Positions 19,801 to 27,633 of a DNA stretch of 64,000 nucleotides are shown piece after piece. The notes under the pieces are model-generated. The model did no database searches and was not told where the DNA came from. It saw nothing but the letters and a program-made list of their open reading frames with translations. The stretch is from Pseudomonas fluorescens (GTDB lineage: Bacteria > Pseudomonadota > Gammaproteobacteria > Pseudomonadales > Pseudomonadaceae): NCBI RefSeq assembly GCF_001648775.1, contig NZ_LVEJ01000019.1, positions 62,001 to 126,000 on the forward strand, read 5' to 3'. A program made the position numbers and the translations under genes. The stretch's first letter is position 1. The number at the start of each line of letters is the position of its first letter.

Positions 19801-19848
19801 GTTTCTTCGGTGTTCTTCGATCCGAAGGGTGATCGCCAGAACATCTGA
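16831..19848 (+). CDS. soxA: Sarcosine oxidase, alpha subunit
   Basis: 1005 residues. The N-terminal 2Fe-2S-like fold without the cluster cysteines is followed by a dinucleotide-binding module (DVLIVGAGPAGLAAALAAA near residue 172), and the C-terminal 380 residues belong to the aminomethyltransferase (GcvT) family, which binds tetrahydrofolate and traps the C1 unit. It is coupled to soxD by a 4-bp overlap. A REP pair separates it from soxG. Confidence 0.98.
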   Translation: MSQTNRLSNGGRIDRNKVLSFTFNGQSYKGFEGDSLAAALIANGVDIIGRSFKYSRPRGIFAAGAEEPNAVLQIGATEATQIPNVRATQQALYQGLVATSTNGWPSVNNDMMGILGKVGGKLMPPGFYYKTFMYPQSFWMTYEKYIRKAAGLGRSPTEVDPDTYDYMNQHCDVLIVGAGPAGLAAALAAARSGARVILADEQEEFGGSLLDSRESLDGKPAMDWVASVITELKNTPDVLLLPRATVNGYHDHNFLTIHERLTDHLGDRAPIGQVRQRIHRVRAKRVVLATGACERPLVYGNNDVPGNMLAGAVSTYVRRYGVAPGKKLVLSTNNDHAYRVALDWLDASLQVVAIADARSNPRGALVEEARAKGIRILTGSAVIEARGSKRVTAARVAAIDVKAHAVTSPGEWLDCDVIASSGGYSPVVHLASHLGGKPTWREDILGFVPGEAPQKRVCVGGINGVYGLGDSLADGFEGGVRAAAEAGFQTVEGVLPKALSRHEEPTLALFQVPHEKNTARAPKQFVDLQNDVTAAAIELATREGFESVEHVKRYTALGFGTDQGKLGNVNGLAIAARSLNVTIPQMGTTMFRPNYTPVTFGAVAGRHCGHIFEPVRHTALHAWHVKSGAEFEDVGQWKRPWYFPKNGEDLHTAVKRECKAVRDSVGLLDASTLGKIDIQGPDAREFLNRVYTNAWTKLDVGKARYGLMCKEDGMVFDDGVTACLADNHFVMTTTTGGAARVLQWLELYHQTEWPDMKVYFTSVTDHWATMTLSGPNSRKLLSAVTDIDLSNEAFPFMTWKEGLVGGVPARVFRISFTGELSYEVNVQADYAMGVLEKIVEAGKQYNLTPYGTETMHVLRAEKGFIIVGQDTDGSMTPDDLNMGWCVGRTKPFSWIGQRGMNREDCVKDQRKQLVGLKPIDPNVWLPEGAQLVFNTKQAIPMTMVGHVTSSYAHNSLGYSFAMGVVKGGLKRLGERVFAPLADGSVIEAEIVSSVFFDPKGDRQNI

Positions 19849-19879
19849 CAGCTTCGGGCCCTGTGGGGTGGCTGATGTC

Positions 19880-19979
19880 GCCTTCGCGAGCAAGCTCGCT
19901 CCCACAGGTTTCGGGTTGTTAATGGAATTTGTGTCAGGCATCAGTCCAGTGTGGGAGCGAGCTTGCTCGCGAAGGCGGC
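19880..19979. repeat. REP pair inside the sox operon (soxA-soxG)
   Basis: Inverse copy at 19882-19906 and direct copy at 19950-19976, with about 40 bp between. It lies between two subunit genes of one enzyme, so it can affect mRNA decay or the soxA:soxG ratio. Confidence 0.9.
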
Positions 19980-20029
19980 AGTACAGCCACTACAGGGACC
20001 GGAACCAACAGAATTGATATAGGTGCTTT

Positions 20030-20662
20030 ATGACCACAGCCAACGTGTACCAACAACGCCCGATCACCGGTGCCCGTGCCGAGTCGTCGCTGCACCATGC
20101 CGACCTCGCCAGCCTGGTCGGCAAGGGCCGCAAGAACGCCGGCGTGATCGTGCGGGAAAAGAAACTCCTCGGCCACCTGACCATCCGTGGTGATGGCCAC
20201 GATGCCGCGTTCGCCGCCGGTGTGCACAAAGCCCTGGGCATTGAACTGCCCGGCGCTCTGAGCGTTATCGTCAAAGGCGAAACCAGCCTGCAATGGATGG
20301 GCCCGGACGAGTGGCTGCTGATCGTGCCGAGCGGTGAAGAGTTCGCCGCCGAACAGAAACTGCGTGAAGCGCTGGGCGATCTGCACATCGCGATCGTCAA
20401 CGTCAGTGGCGGCCAGCAAGTGCTCGAACTGAGCGGGCCGAACGTGCGTCAGGTGCTGATGAAGTCGACCAGTTATGACGTGCACCCGAATAACTTTCCG
20501 GTGGGTAAGGCGGTTGGCACAGTGTTCGCCAAGTCGCAGTTGATGATTCGTCACACGGCCGAAGACACTTGGGAATTGCTGATTCGTCGCAGCTTTTCGG
20601 ACTATTGGTGGTTGTGGTTGCAGGATGCCTCGGCTGAGTACGGCTTGAGCGTTCAGGCCTGA
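20030..20662 (+). CDS. soxG: Sarcosine oxidase, gamma subunit
   Basis: 210 residues, matching the SoxG family (LLGHLTIRGDG near residue 45; GPDEWLLIVPSGE near 86; GPNVRQVLMK near 136). It completes the tetramer. It lies 181 bp downstream of soxA, the gap being filled by a REP pair. Confidence 0.97.
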   Translation: MTTANVYQQRPITGARAESSLHHADLASLVGKGRKNAGVIVREKKLLGHLTIRGDGHDAAFAAGVHKALGIELPGALSVIVKGETSLQWMGPDEWLLIVPSGEEFAAEQKLREALGDLHIAIVNVSGGQQVLELSGPNVRQVLMKSTSYDVHPNNFPVGKAVGTVFAKSQLMIRHTAEDTWELLIRRSFSDYWWLWLQDASAEYGLSVQA

Positions 20663-20676
20663 CAGATCAAAAGCCA

Positions 20677-20840
20677 CCCCCTCACCCCAGCCCTCTCCCC
20701 CAAGGGGGAGAGGGGGAAAGGGAGCGGATCTCGGGTGTTTTTGTGATCTATATTCACCCGCGATATTTCAGGTCGGCGTAGCTCGAACGAACACCTCGGT
20801 CAGTCCCCTCTACCTCCGGGATAGGGCTAGGGTGAGGGGC
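20677..20840. repeat. Inverted GGGAGAGGG-type intergenic element, copy 3
   Basis: Left arm about 20680-20720, right arm 20797-20840, interior ATATTTCAGGTCGGCGTAGC. It lies between soxG and purU, inside what is otherwise one co-directional gene run, and could weaken read-through into purU. Confidence 0.87.
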
Positions 20841-20886
20841 AAAAATCCCCCAGACACCCCGCACAAAGAACAGGAGTCACCGCACC

Positions 20887-21744
20887 ATGAGCCGCGCCCC
20901 AGACACATGGATTCTGACCGCCGACTGCCCCAGCGTCCTCGGCACGGTGGACGCGGTCACGCGTTTCCTGTTCGAGCAGGGTTGCTACGTCACCGAGCAC
21001 CATTCGTTCGATGACCGCCTCTCCGGGCGTTTTTTCATTCGCGTGGAATTCCGCCAGCCCGACGGCTTCGACGAACAATCCTTCCGCGCAGGCCTCGCCG
21101 AACGTGGTCAGGCCTTCGGCATGATCTTCGAGCTGACCGCGCCGAACTACCGGCCAAAAGTGGTGATCATGGTCTCCAAGGCCGATCACTGCCTTAACGA
21201 CTTGCTCTACCGCCAGCGCATCGGCCAGTTGTCGATGGACGTGGCGGCGGTGGTCTCCAACCATCCGGATTTGAAACCGCTGGCCGACTGGCACCAGACT
21301 CCCTACTACCATTTCCCCCTCGACCCCAACGACAAGCCGTCGCAGGAGCGTCAGGTGTGGCAGGTGATCGAAGAGTCCGGCGCTGAACTGGTGATCCTCG
21401 CCCGCTACATGCAGGTGCTGTCGCCGGAGTTGTGCCGCAAGCTCGATGGTAAAGCGATCAATATTCATCACTCGCTGCTGCCGGGCTTCAAGGGCGCCAA
21501 GCCGTATCACCAGGCCTATAACAAGGGCGTGAAACTGGTCGGTGCGACGGCGCATTACATCAATAACGACCTCGACGAAGGGCCGATCATTGCCCAAGGC
21601 GTCGAGGCGGTGGATCACAGTCATTACCCTGAGGATCTGATTGCCAAGGGGCGGGATATTGAAGGCCTGACCCTTGCCCGTGCCGTTGGGTATCACATCG
21701 AAAGAAGGGTGTTTTTGAACGCCAACAGAACCGTCGTTCTTTAG
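20887..21744 (+). CDS. purU: Formyltetrahydrofolate deformylase
   Basis: 285 residues. An N-terminal ACT domain (TADCPSVLGTVDAVTRFLFE near residue 9) precedes a formyltransferase-like catalytic domain with INIHHSLLPGFKGAKPYHQA near residue 195 and LDEGPI near 235. It hydrolyses 10-formyl-THF to formate and THF, which regenerates folate for the C1 flux from sarcosine. GGAG precedes the ATG. This sarcosine-linked copy corresponds to the second purU of pseudomonads. Confidence 0.97.
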   Translation: MSRAPDTWILTADCPSVLGTVDAVTRFLFEQGCYVTEHHSFDDRLSGRFFIRVEFRQPDGFDEQSFRAGLAERGQAFGMIFELTAPNYRPKVVIMVSKADHCLNDLLYRQRIGQLSMDVAAVVSNHPDLKPLADWHQTPYYHFPLDPNDKPSQERQVWQVIEESGAELVILARYMQVLSPELCRKLDGKAINIHHSLLPGFKGAKPYHQAYNKGVKLVGATAHYINNDLDEGPIIAQGVEAVDHSHYPEDLIAKGRDIEGLTLARAVGYHIERRVFLNANRTVVL

Positions 21745-21747
21745 ATC

Positions 21748-21848
21748 GCTTTCGCGAGCAGGCTCGCTCCCACAGGGATTTGTGTGAAACACAGGTCTCT
21801 GTCACACCAAAGATCAACTGTGGGAGCGAGCCTGCTCGCGAAGGGGCC
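21748..21848. repeat. REP pair between purU and fdhA
   Basis: Inverse copy at 21750-21774 and direct copy at 21819-21843, separated by about 45 bp. Confidence 0.9.
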
Positions 21849-21947
21849 ATAACTGACAACGCAAAACCAACAAGCAGTAACCCGAGCACTTAACGCGCTG
21901 CCTGCCTGGGCAACGCGGTTCCATAAAAACAACAGCGAGGTGAAAGC

Positions 21948-23147
21948 ATGTCTGGCAATCGTGGTGTGGTGTATCTCGGCGCTGGCAAGGTCGAAGTACA
22001 GAAAATCGACTATCCGAAAATGCAGGACCCGCGCGGTCGCAAGATCGAGCACGGGGTCATTCTCAAAGTGGTTTCCACCAACATCTGCGGCTCCGACCAA
22101 CACATGGTGCGCGGCCGTACCACGGCGCAGACCGGTCTGGTGCTGGGCCACGAGATCACCGGCGAGGTGATCGAAAAAGGCTCCGACGTCGAAAACCTGA
22201 AAATCGGTGATCTGGTCTCCGTGCCGTTCAACGTCGCTTGCGGGCGCTGCCGTTCCTGCAAAGAGCAACACACCGGCGTCTGCCTGACCGTCAACCCGGC
22301 GCGTGCCGGCGGCGCTTACGGCTACGTCGACATGGGCGACTGGACCGGTGGCCAGGCCGAATATGTGCTGGTGCCGTACGCCGACTTCAACCTGCTGAAA
22401 CTGCCGGATCGCGACAAGGCCATGGAGAAAATCCGTGACCTGACCTGCCTCTCCGACATTCTGCCCACCGGTTACCACGGCGCCGTAACAGCCGGCGTTG
22501 GCCCGGGCAGCACTGTTTACATTGCCGGCGCCGGCCCGGTCGGTCTGGCCGCTGCTGCCTCTGCGCGGTTACTCGGTGCGGCGGTGGTGATCATCGGCGA
22601 CGTCAACACCATTCGCCTCGCTCACGCCAAGGCCCAGGGTTTTGAAATCGTCGACCTGTCGAAAGACGCGCCGCTGCACGAACAAATCGCTGCGTTGCTG
22701 GGCGAGCCCGAAGTGGATTGCGCGGTGGACTGCGTCGGTTTCGAAGCCCGCGGTCACGGCCATGACGGTGCCAAATCGGAAGCACCGGCCACCGTGCTCA
22801 ACTCACTGATGGGCGTGGTGCGTGTTGCCGGCAAGATCGGTATTCCAGGTCTGTACGTCACCGAAGATCCGGGTGCCGTGGACGCTGCCGCGAAAATGGG
22901 CAGCCTGAGCATTCGCTTCGGTCTGGGCTGGGCCAAGTCGCACAGCTTCCACACTGGCCAGACGCCAGTGATGAAGTACAACCGCCAACTGATGCAGGCG
23001 ATCATGTGGGATCGCATCAACATTGCTGAAGTGGTGGGCGTGCAAGTGATCAGCCTCGATCAGGCGCCGGAAGGTTACGGCGAGTTCGATGCGGGCGTGC
23101 CGAAGAAGTTTGTGATTGATCCGCACAAGTTGTTTAGTGCGGCGTAA
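21948..23147 (+). CDS. fdhA: Glutathione-independent formaldehyde dehydrogenase
   Basis: 399 residues, of the zinc-dependent medium-chain dehydrogenase family. CGSDQHMVRG near residue 46 and GHEITGEV near 66 provide catalytic zinc ligands; CGRCRSCKEQHTGVC near 97-111 is the structural zinc loop. The NAD site is YIAGAGPVGLAAAASARLLG near 186. It oxidises formaldehyde released by betaine and sarcosine demethylation to formate. A GAGG site precedes the ATG. It ends the C1 gene run and is followed by a strong terminator. Confidence 0.97.
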   Translation: MSGNRGVVYLGAGKVEVQKIDYPKMQDPRGRKIEHGVILKVVSTNICGSDQHMVRGRTTAQTGLVLGHEITGEVIEKGSDVENLKIGDLVSVPFNVACGRCRSCKEQHTGVCLTVNPARAGGAYGYVDMGDWTGGQAEYVLVPYADFNLLKLPDRDKAMEKIRDLTCLSDILPTGYHGAVTAGVGPGSTVYIAGAGPVGLAAAASARLLGAAVVIIGDVNTIRLAHAKAQGFEIVDLSKDAPLHEQIAALLGEPEVDCAVDCVGFEARGHGHDGAKSEAPATVLNSLMGVVRVAGKIGIPGLYVTEDPGAVDAAAKMGSLSIRFGLGWAKSHSFHTGQTPVMKYNRQLMQAIMWDRINIAEVVGVQVISLDQAPEGYGEFDAGVPKKFVIDPHKLFSAA

Positions 23148-23164
23148 GGCTCAAGCGCAATACA

Positions 23165-23190
23165 AAACGGCGACCTCAGGGTCGCCGTTT
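23165..23190 (+). terminator. Rho-independent terminator of fdhA
   Basis: An 11-bp perfect stem, AAACGGCGACC / GGTCGCCGTTT, with a 4-base loop lies 18 bp after the fdhA stop. The T-tract is short (TTT), but the stem is strong and the next gene is convergent. Confidence 0.85.
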
Positions 23191-23222
23191 CTAATCTTGC
23201 TTCACGCGCCAGATTCAGCTTT

Positions 23223-23699
23223 TCAGTTCAGCTTGAACGCACATTTCGCAGGTTCTTTCGCCCCACAATCCAACTTGCTCACAGCTGCCGTGCTGACGCT
23301 GCCTTCTGGCTGTTTGCCCCACTGGGGAGAGGCGGTTGTGATCTCTTTTCCGGGTTTGAGCACCATGGTCGCGTTGGCCTCTTCATTACCTGCACCTTGC
23401 CCCTCATACCGACAAATTACGCTCCAGACCTTGGATTTTTTCGGGTCTGTCTTATCAATAACTTCTGGCTGGATACGCGCCGAGGTGAAAGCGAGTTTTT
23501 CCTTATCGCTTTCTCCGGTCCATTTATCTCCACCAGTCCACTCAAGCTTTTGGCTCGTAGCAGCAAAGGGGGCTTTGTATTCGAATCCACCGCCAGGTAG
23601 TGCAGTTTGGGATATCTGTGAAACCTCCGGGCATTGTTCCGCATTCACATTGCTCATCGCAGCCAAGCCAAGAATGGCGGTAGCAATTTTCAGCTTCAT
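23223..23699 (-). CDS. Secreted protein of unknown function, possibly DUF3757
   Basis: 158 residues starting MKLKIATAILGLAAMSNVNA, a clear signal peptide with cleavage before EQCPE. The mature part has four or five cysteines and an aromatic W.G/C.Y pattern reminiscent of DUF3757 secreted proteins; that assignment is tentative. The start at 23699 has GGAG 8 bp upstream, and the longer frame extending to 23852 has no such site. By eye the gene and its flanks are more AT-rich than neighbours, which hints at recent acquisition. It stands alone, convergent with fdhA. Confidence 0.7.
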   Translation of the reverse strand: MKLKIATAILGLAAMSNVNAEQCPEVSQISQTALPGGGFEYKAPFAATSQKLEWTGGDKWTGESDKEKLAFTSARIQPEVIDKTDPKKSKVWSVICRYEGQGAGNEEANATMVLKPGKEITTASPQWGKQPEGSVSTAAVSKLDCGAKEPAKCAFKLN

Positions 23700-23852
23700 T
23701 TTCTGTACTCCGTTACAGGGCAGGAGCAGCAATATTGGCTGGTTAGGTACTTGTCGACCACTGTCAGATCTGACAGTTTTATAGCCCAATTTGAAATAAT
23801 GAAACGAATTTTCACTAAGTAAATGATTCAAGCGATCAACCGATTTCTGCAC

Positions 23853-24527
23853 TCAGAGCGCCGCCAGCGCGCCTTGATATAGAACCGGTCCCGTCGGCTG
23901 CCCGGTCGGCGAACCACCTTTAGGCTCAAGACTTACCGCCAGCGCAATCGGTTTACCGATCAAGGCTTTCTGCGCCTCGCTCAGCTCAACCTTGCCGTTG
24001 CCTCCCGCCGGGATCACGCCGAGGGAAATCGGTTTGCCATCCGCCGGAATCGCCCACAATTCCAGACTACGATCCGCATCAACCGCCGCCAGCGTCAGCG
24101 GCTCGACTTGCAAATAATCCGCATGCGCCTCGACCTTCAGTGCCGGTTGCGCATCGGCGCTCAGCAGGGTGGCGCGGTAGCGGGCGTCGTCGCGGTTGTA
24201 CAGCGAGCCGAGGAACACCAGCACAGCGATGGAGCAGACCGCAGCGGTGAGTCGTAGCCAGTTCCAGAATGGCCGTTTCTCAGGCACGTGCAGCACTTGC
24301 GGTTCGATCCGCGCGGTGATGCCTTGCCAGACGCGGTCGGGCACTGGATGTTCCGGCAGCGCTTGCGTTAAAGCGCTCAGGCTTTCCTGCCATTGCGCCA
24401 GTTCAGCCCTTAATGCCGCGTCATCCAGCAACAATTGTTCAAAGCGCCGCCGTGCCGCCGCAGGCATCAGCCCGATGGCGTAATCGGCGGCGAGGGCGCG
24501 GCGCAGGGCAGGGGTCTGGTAGTTCAT
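23853..24527 (-). CDS. Anti-sigma factor, RskA/ChrR-type
   Basis: 224 residues. The cytoplasmic N-terminus (residues 1-85) has the helical anti-sigma pattern (ALAADYAIGLMPAAARRRFE), one membrane segment spans about 91-109, and the periplasmic C-terminus matches the RskA C-terminal domain (LELWAIPADGKPISLGVIPA). It would hold the co-encoded ECF sigma factor inactive at the membrane. Its ATG overlaps the sigma stop codon in an ATGA, the standard arrangement for sigma/anti-sigma coupling. Confidence 0.9.
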   Translation of the reverse strand: MNYQTPALRRALAADYAIGLMPAAARRRFEQLLLDDAALRAELAQWQESLSALTQALPEHPVPDRVWQGITARIEPQVLHVPEKRPFWNWLRLTAAVCSIAVLVFLGSLYNRDDARYRATLLSADAQPALKVEAHADYLQVEPLTLAAVDADRSLELWAIPADGKPISLGVIPAGGNGKVELSEAQKALIGKPIALAVSLEPKGGSPTGQPTGPVLYQGALAAL

Positions 24528-25159
24528 GATTCAAGGCACCGGCGCAGACGTTCCATGCCACGACGGATCCACGATTTGACTGTCCCCAATGGTGTGGCCA
24601 GGTGATCGGCGAGTTCCGTGCACGACAATCCCTGAAAGTAGGCCACGGTGATCGATTGGCGCTGCATGCCGTCGAGGGTTTCCAGGCAGCGGTTCAGGGC
24701 ATGAGCCTCGCGGGCACTGTTCAGTTGATCGTGAGCAGAAGGGCTTTCGTCCGCCAGCGCATCCTGTTCGAGGTCAGTCAGCGGCCGGTCGCGGTGTTTG
24801 CGCAACTGGTCGATGGCTTGATTGCGGGTGATGTTGATCATCCAGGTCAGCGGTGCCGACAGGTGCGCTTCGTAGCGCGAGGCGTTGTTCCAGATGCGCA
24901 CGAAGGCTTCCTGCAGCACTTCTTCGGCCAGATCGGCGCGGCCCATGAAGCGCAAAGCCACGCCGTGCAGGCGCGGGCCAACGCTGCGATAGAGCGTTTC
25001 GAAGGCGCGACGATCACCCAGTGAACACTGGGCCAACAACTGTCGCAGCTGATCGGTGTCGGCGATGGAAATGACCACTCTCCAGGCAAAAGTGAGCGCG
25101 CGAGGGCGAGACTCGGACTGTTCACAGGCTAGTTCAGCGACAGCGGTTGTGCCATTCAT
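24524..25159 (-). CDS. ECF sigma-70 family RNA polymerase sigma factor
   Basis: Region 2 (FETLYRSVGPRLHGVALRFM; EVLQEAFVRIWNNA) and region 4 (VAYFQGLSCTELADHLATPL, GTVKSWIRRGMERLR) are clear, and the intervening segment is short, as in ECF factors. The start is uncertain: ATG 25159 gives 211 residues but has no obvious ribosome-binding site; GTG 25078 gives 184 residues, closer to the usual size, but GGAGA directly abuts it. It is co-translated with the anti-sigma gene and diverges from the DUF2780 gene. The regulon is unknown. Confidence 0.85.
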   Translation of the reverse strand: MNGTTAVAELACEQSESRPRALTFAWRVVISIADTDQLRQLLAQCSLGDRRAFETLYRSVGPRLHGVALRFMGRADLAEEVLQEAFVRIWNNASRYEAHLSAPLTWMINITRNQAIDQLRKHRDRPLTDLEQDALADESPSAHDQLNSAREAHALNRCLETLDGMQRQSITVAYFQGLSCTELADHLATPLGTVKSWIRRGMERLRRCLES

Positions 25160-25309
25160 CGCGAGGGTGTCCGGGATTTCACGTTTTATATACGCAGGCC
25201 GGATGAAAATGGATGCGCCGCGCCGGAACATGCCGGCAGATACCCGGTCAAACCGGCAGTTTCGCTGCCCAATCAACGGGTGGTTTTCACAGCGCAAGAG
25301 GATGTCTGA

Positions 25310-25867
25310 ATGAAGATTTCACGCGGTATTGCCATGGCTTCGCTGATGACCCTTGCGGCCAGCCCGGTGTTCGCCGGTTTCAGTCTGGACGACGTGACCA
25401 AGGCTGCTTCGAGCATGCAGGGCGGCAACGCTGCCACCGCCGCCGCGCCGACCTCGGAAACCGCCGGTCTGCTGCAGGCCGTCACCGGCCTGGGTGTTAC
25501 GCCGCAGCAAGCGGTCGGCGGCACCAGCGCCATGCTTGGCCTGGCCAAGAACCAATTGAGCAGCACCGATTATTCGCAGTTGGCCAAAGAAGTGCCGGGC
25601 ATCGACAAGCTGTCGGGCGGTAGCGGCAACCTGGCGGCATTGAGCGGGTTGCTCGGTCAGTCCGGCAAGTCCGCCGGTCTGGAAAATGCGCTGGGCAACG
25701 TCAAGGACACCAATGACCTGAACAACGCTTTCGGCGCCTTGGGCATGGACAGCGGCATGGTCGGCCAGTTTGCCCCGGTGCTGCTCAAGTACCTCGGTGA
25801 CCAAGGCGTCGGCGGCCCGCTGCTGCAAAGTCTGGGCAGTATCTGGGGCGCCGGCACCGGTAGCTGA
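25310..25867 (+). CDS. DUF2780 domain secreted protein
   Basis: 185 residues with a signal peptide (MKISRGIAMASLMTLAASPV, cleavage after FA near residue 22) and a glycine/serine/alanine/leucine-rich mature part, the pattern of DUF2780 (VcgC/VcgE-like) proteins. ATG 25310 follows AGAGGA. It is divergent from the sigma gene, so it may be a target of that sigma factor; this is inferred from position only. Confidence 0.82.
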   Translation: MKISRGIAMASLMTLAASPVFAGFSLDDVTKAASSMQGGNAATAAAPTSETAGLLQAVTGLGVTPQQAVGGTSAMLGLAKNQLSSTDYSQLAKEVPGIDKLSGGSGNLAALSGLLGQSGKSAGLENALGNVKDTNDLNNAFGALGMDSGMVGQFAPVLLKYLGDQGVGGPLLQSLGSIWGAGTGS

Positions 25868-25868
25868 T

Positions 25869-26756
25869 TCAGCGGCGCTCGCTGCGCAGTTCGGCGATGC
25901 GCTGATCTTTTTCGTTCCAGAGCTGGTTGACCCAGCTCTGGACCTTCTGGCGAAACGCCGGATCGTTCTCGTAATCGCCCTGCCACAGCGCCGGGTCGAG
26001 GTCGCGGGTCTTGATGTCGATGATCACGCGCGGCACGTTGCCGCTGATCAAATCCCAGAACCCCGGAATGTTCGCCTGTGGATAAACCACGGTGACGTCG
26101 AGAATCGCATCCAGCTGTTCACCCATCGCCGCCAACACAAACGCCACGCCGCCGGCCTTGGGCTTGAGCAAGTGGCGGAACGGTGATTGTTGCTCGGCAC
26201 TTTTCGCGGCGGTGTAGCGCGTACCTTCCAGATAATTCACCACGGTCACGGGCTGACGCTTGAACAGCTCGCAGGCCTGTCTGGTGATTTCCAGATCCTT
26301 GCCGGCCAGTTCCGGGTGCTTGGCCAGGAATGCCTTGGTGTAGCGCTTCATGAACGGGTAATCCAGCGCCCACCACGCCAGCCCCAGAAACGGCACCCAG
26401 ATCAGTTCTTTCTTGAGGAAGAATTTGAAGAACGGCGTGCGCCGGTTGAGCGTCTGGATCAGCGCCGGAATATCGACCCACGACTGGTGATTGCTGATCA
26501 CCAGATAAGACGTGTCGCCGCGCAGGCCTTCGCCGCCGCGAATATCCCATTGAGTGGGAATGCACAGGCGGAAAATCAGCTTGTCGATCTCGGCCCAGGT
26601 CTCGGCGATCCACATCACCGCCCCCGACGCGTAATCGCGCCAGCGGCCCGGGGCGACCAGTTTGAGCAGGGCAAACACCAGCAACGGTCCGATCAGGATC
26701 AGGGTGTTGAGCAACAGCAGCAGGGTGACGAAACAGCCGGTGAGCAGGCGGCGCAT
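25869..26756 (-). CDS. yihG: Membrane acyltransferase, PlsC superfamily (YihG-like)
   Basis: About 295 residues. A hydrophobic N-terminus (TGCFVTLLLLLNTLILIGPL) is followed by the acyltransferase signature NHQSWVD (HX4D) near residue 98 and EGTR near residue 185. Size and motifs fit the YihG group, which acylates lysophospholipids at the inner membrane. The start at 26756 has an AAGAG site; an in-frame ATG 11 codons upstream is also possible. Its stop is one base from the end of the convergent DUF2780 gene. Confidence 0.85.
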   Translation of the reverse strand: MRRLLTGCFVTLLLLLNTLILIGPLLVFALLKLVAPGRWRDYASGAVMWIAETWAEIDKLIFRLCIPTQWDIRGGEGLRGDTSYLVISNHQSWVDIPALIQTLNRRTPFFKFFLKKELIWVPFLGLAWWALDYPFMKRYTKAFLAKHPELAGKDLEITRQACELFKRQPVTVVNYLEGTRYTAAKSAEQQSPFRHLLKPKAGGVAFVLAAMGEQLDAILDVTVVYPQANIPGFWDLISGNVPRVIIDIKTRDLDPALWQGDYENDPAFRQKVQSWVNQLWNEKDQRIAELRSERR

Positions 26757-26888
26757 AAGCAACTCTTTGCAAACGGATGGGCGCGTCATGATAAGCAGCT
26801 TCGCGCGGCAGGCCAAATCGGTGGTGACGAATGTTTCACTTTTGGGCCGGGATGCTTTGCTCAAGCGTTGTGTTGAATGTGCTGGCCC

Positions 26889-26981
26889 CTTCGCGAGCAG
26901 GCTCGCTCCCACAGTGTATTCAGATGTACTCAGGAAGAGTGTTCGACATAAGTCCCTGTGGGAGCGAGCTTGCTCGCGAAG
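26889..26981. repeat. REP pair between yihG and the retropepsin gene
   Basis: Inverse copy at about 26890-26912 and direct copy at about 26957-26980. The gap between the two flanking genes is 306 bp; apart from the REP pair I see only the ribosome-binding site of the next gene (AAGGA at 27048-27052). Confidence 0.9.
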
Positions 26982-27062
26982 CGATTTCAAGGCGAACGAA
27001 TTACTTACTGGGTGTCTAAAATCTCGCGTTTGCCGCCCTCATTTTCCAAGGAAGCCCCTTAC

Positions 27063-27566
27063 GTGAAATCCCTCCTTGCACTGTTTGCCCTCGTCGCCCT
27101 GCCGGTCATGGCCGCCGAGCCGACCCTGTACGGGCGCTACGAATACATCGCACTGCCGGAAATCGGCGGCGAAGTGCTCAAGGCCAAGATGGACACCGGT
27201 GCGCTGACCGCCTCGCTGTCGGCCAAGGACATCGAGACCTTCACCCGCGATGGCGATGAATGGGTACGGTTCCGCCTCGGCACCAAAGACGCCAGCAACA
27301 AGGTTTATGAACACAAGGTCGCGCGGATCAGCAAGATCAAGAGCCGTTCGGATGAAGAGGACGAGGGCGAAAGCACCGAAGTCGCCAAACGCCCGGTGGT
27401 CGATCTGGAGCTGTGCCTGGGCAACGTCAAGCGTACCGTCGAGGTCAACCTGACCGACCGCAGCAACTTCAACTACCCGCTGCTGATCGGTGCCAAGGCC
27501 TTGCGCGAGTTCGGCGCTGCGGTGAATCCGGCGCGGCGCTTCACCGCCGACAAGCCGGACTGCTAA
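27063..27566 (+). CDS. Exported retropepsin-like protein (RimB/RloA, PF05618)
   Basis: 167 residues. A signal peptide (KSLLALFALVALPVMAAEP) is followed by the domain once labelled ATP-dependent zinc protease, whose MDTGALTASLSA segment near residue 41 matches the aspartic retropepsin motif D-T-G-A. RDGDEWVRF and LIGAKALREFG are family features. The start is GTG 27063 with AAGGA about 10 bp upstream. It lies just before creB in the same direction. A periplasmic protease-like role is inferred from the family; no substrate can be named. Confidence 0.85.
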   Translation: MKSLLALFALVALPVMAAEPTLYGRYEYIALPEIGGEVLKAKMDTGALTASLSAKDIETFTRDGDEWVRFRLGTKDASNKVYEHKVARISKIKSRSDEEDEGESTEVAKRPVVDLELCLGNVKRTVEVNLTDRSNFNYPLLIGAKALREFGAAVNPARRFTADKPDC

Positions 27567-27633
27567 GTGGTCTCATTGACGTAACGTCGGGCTTGGGGCA
27601 CCGTTCGCGCACTCAACCACGGGCTCGGACGCC

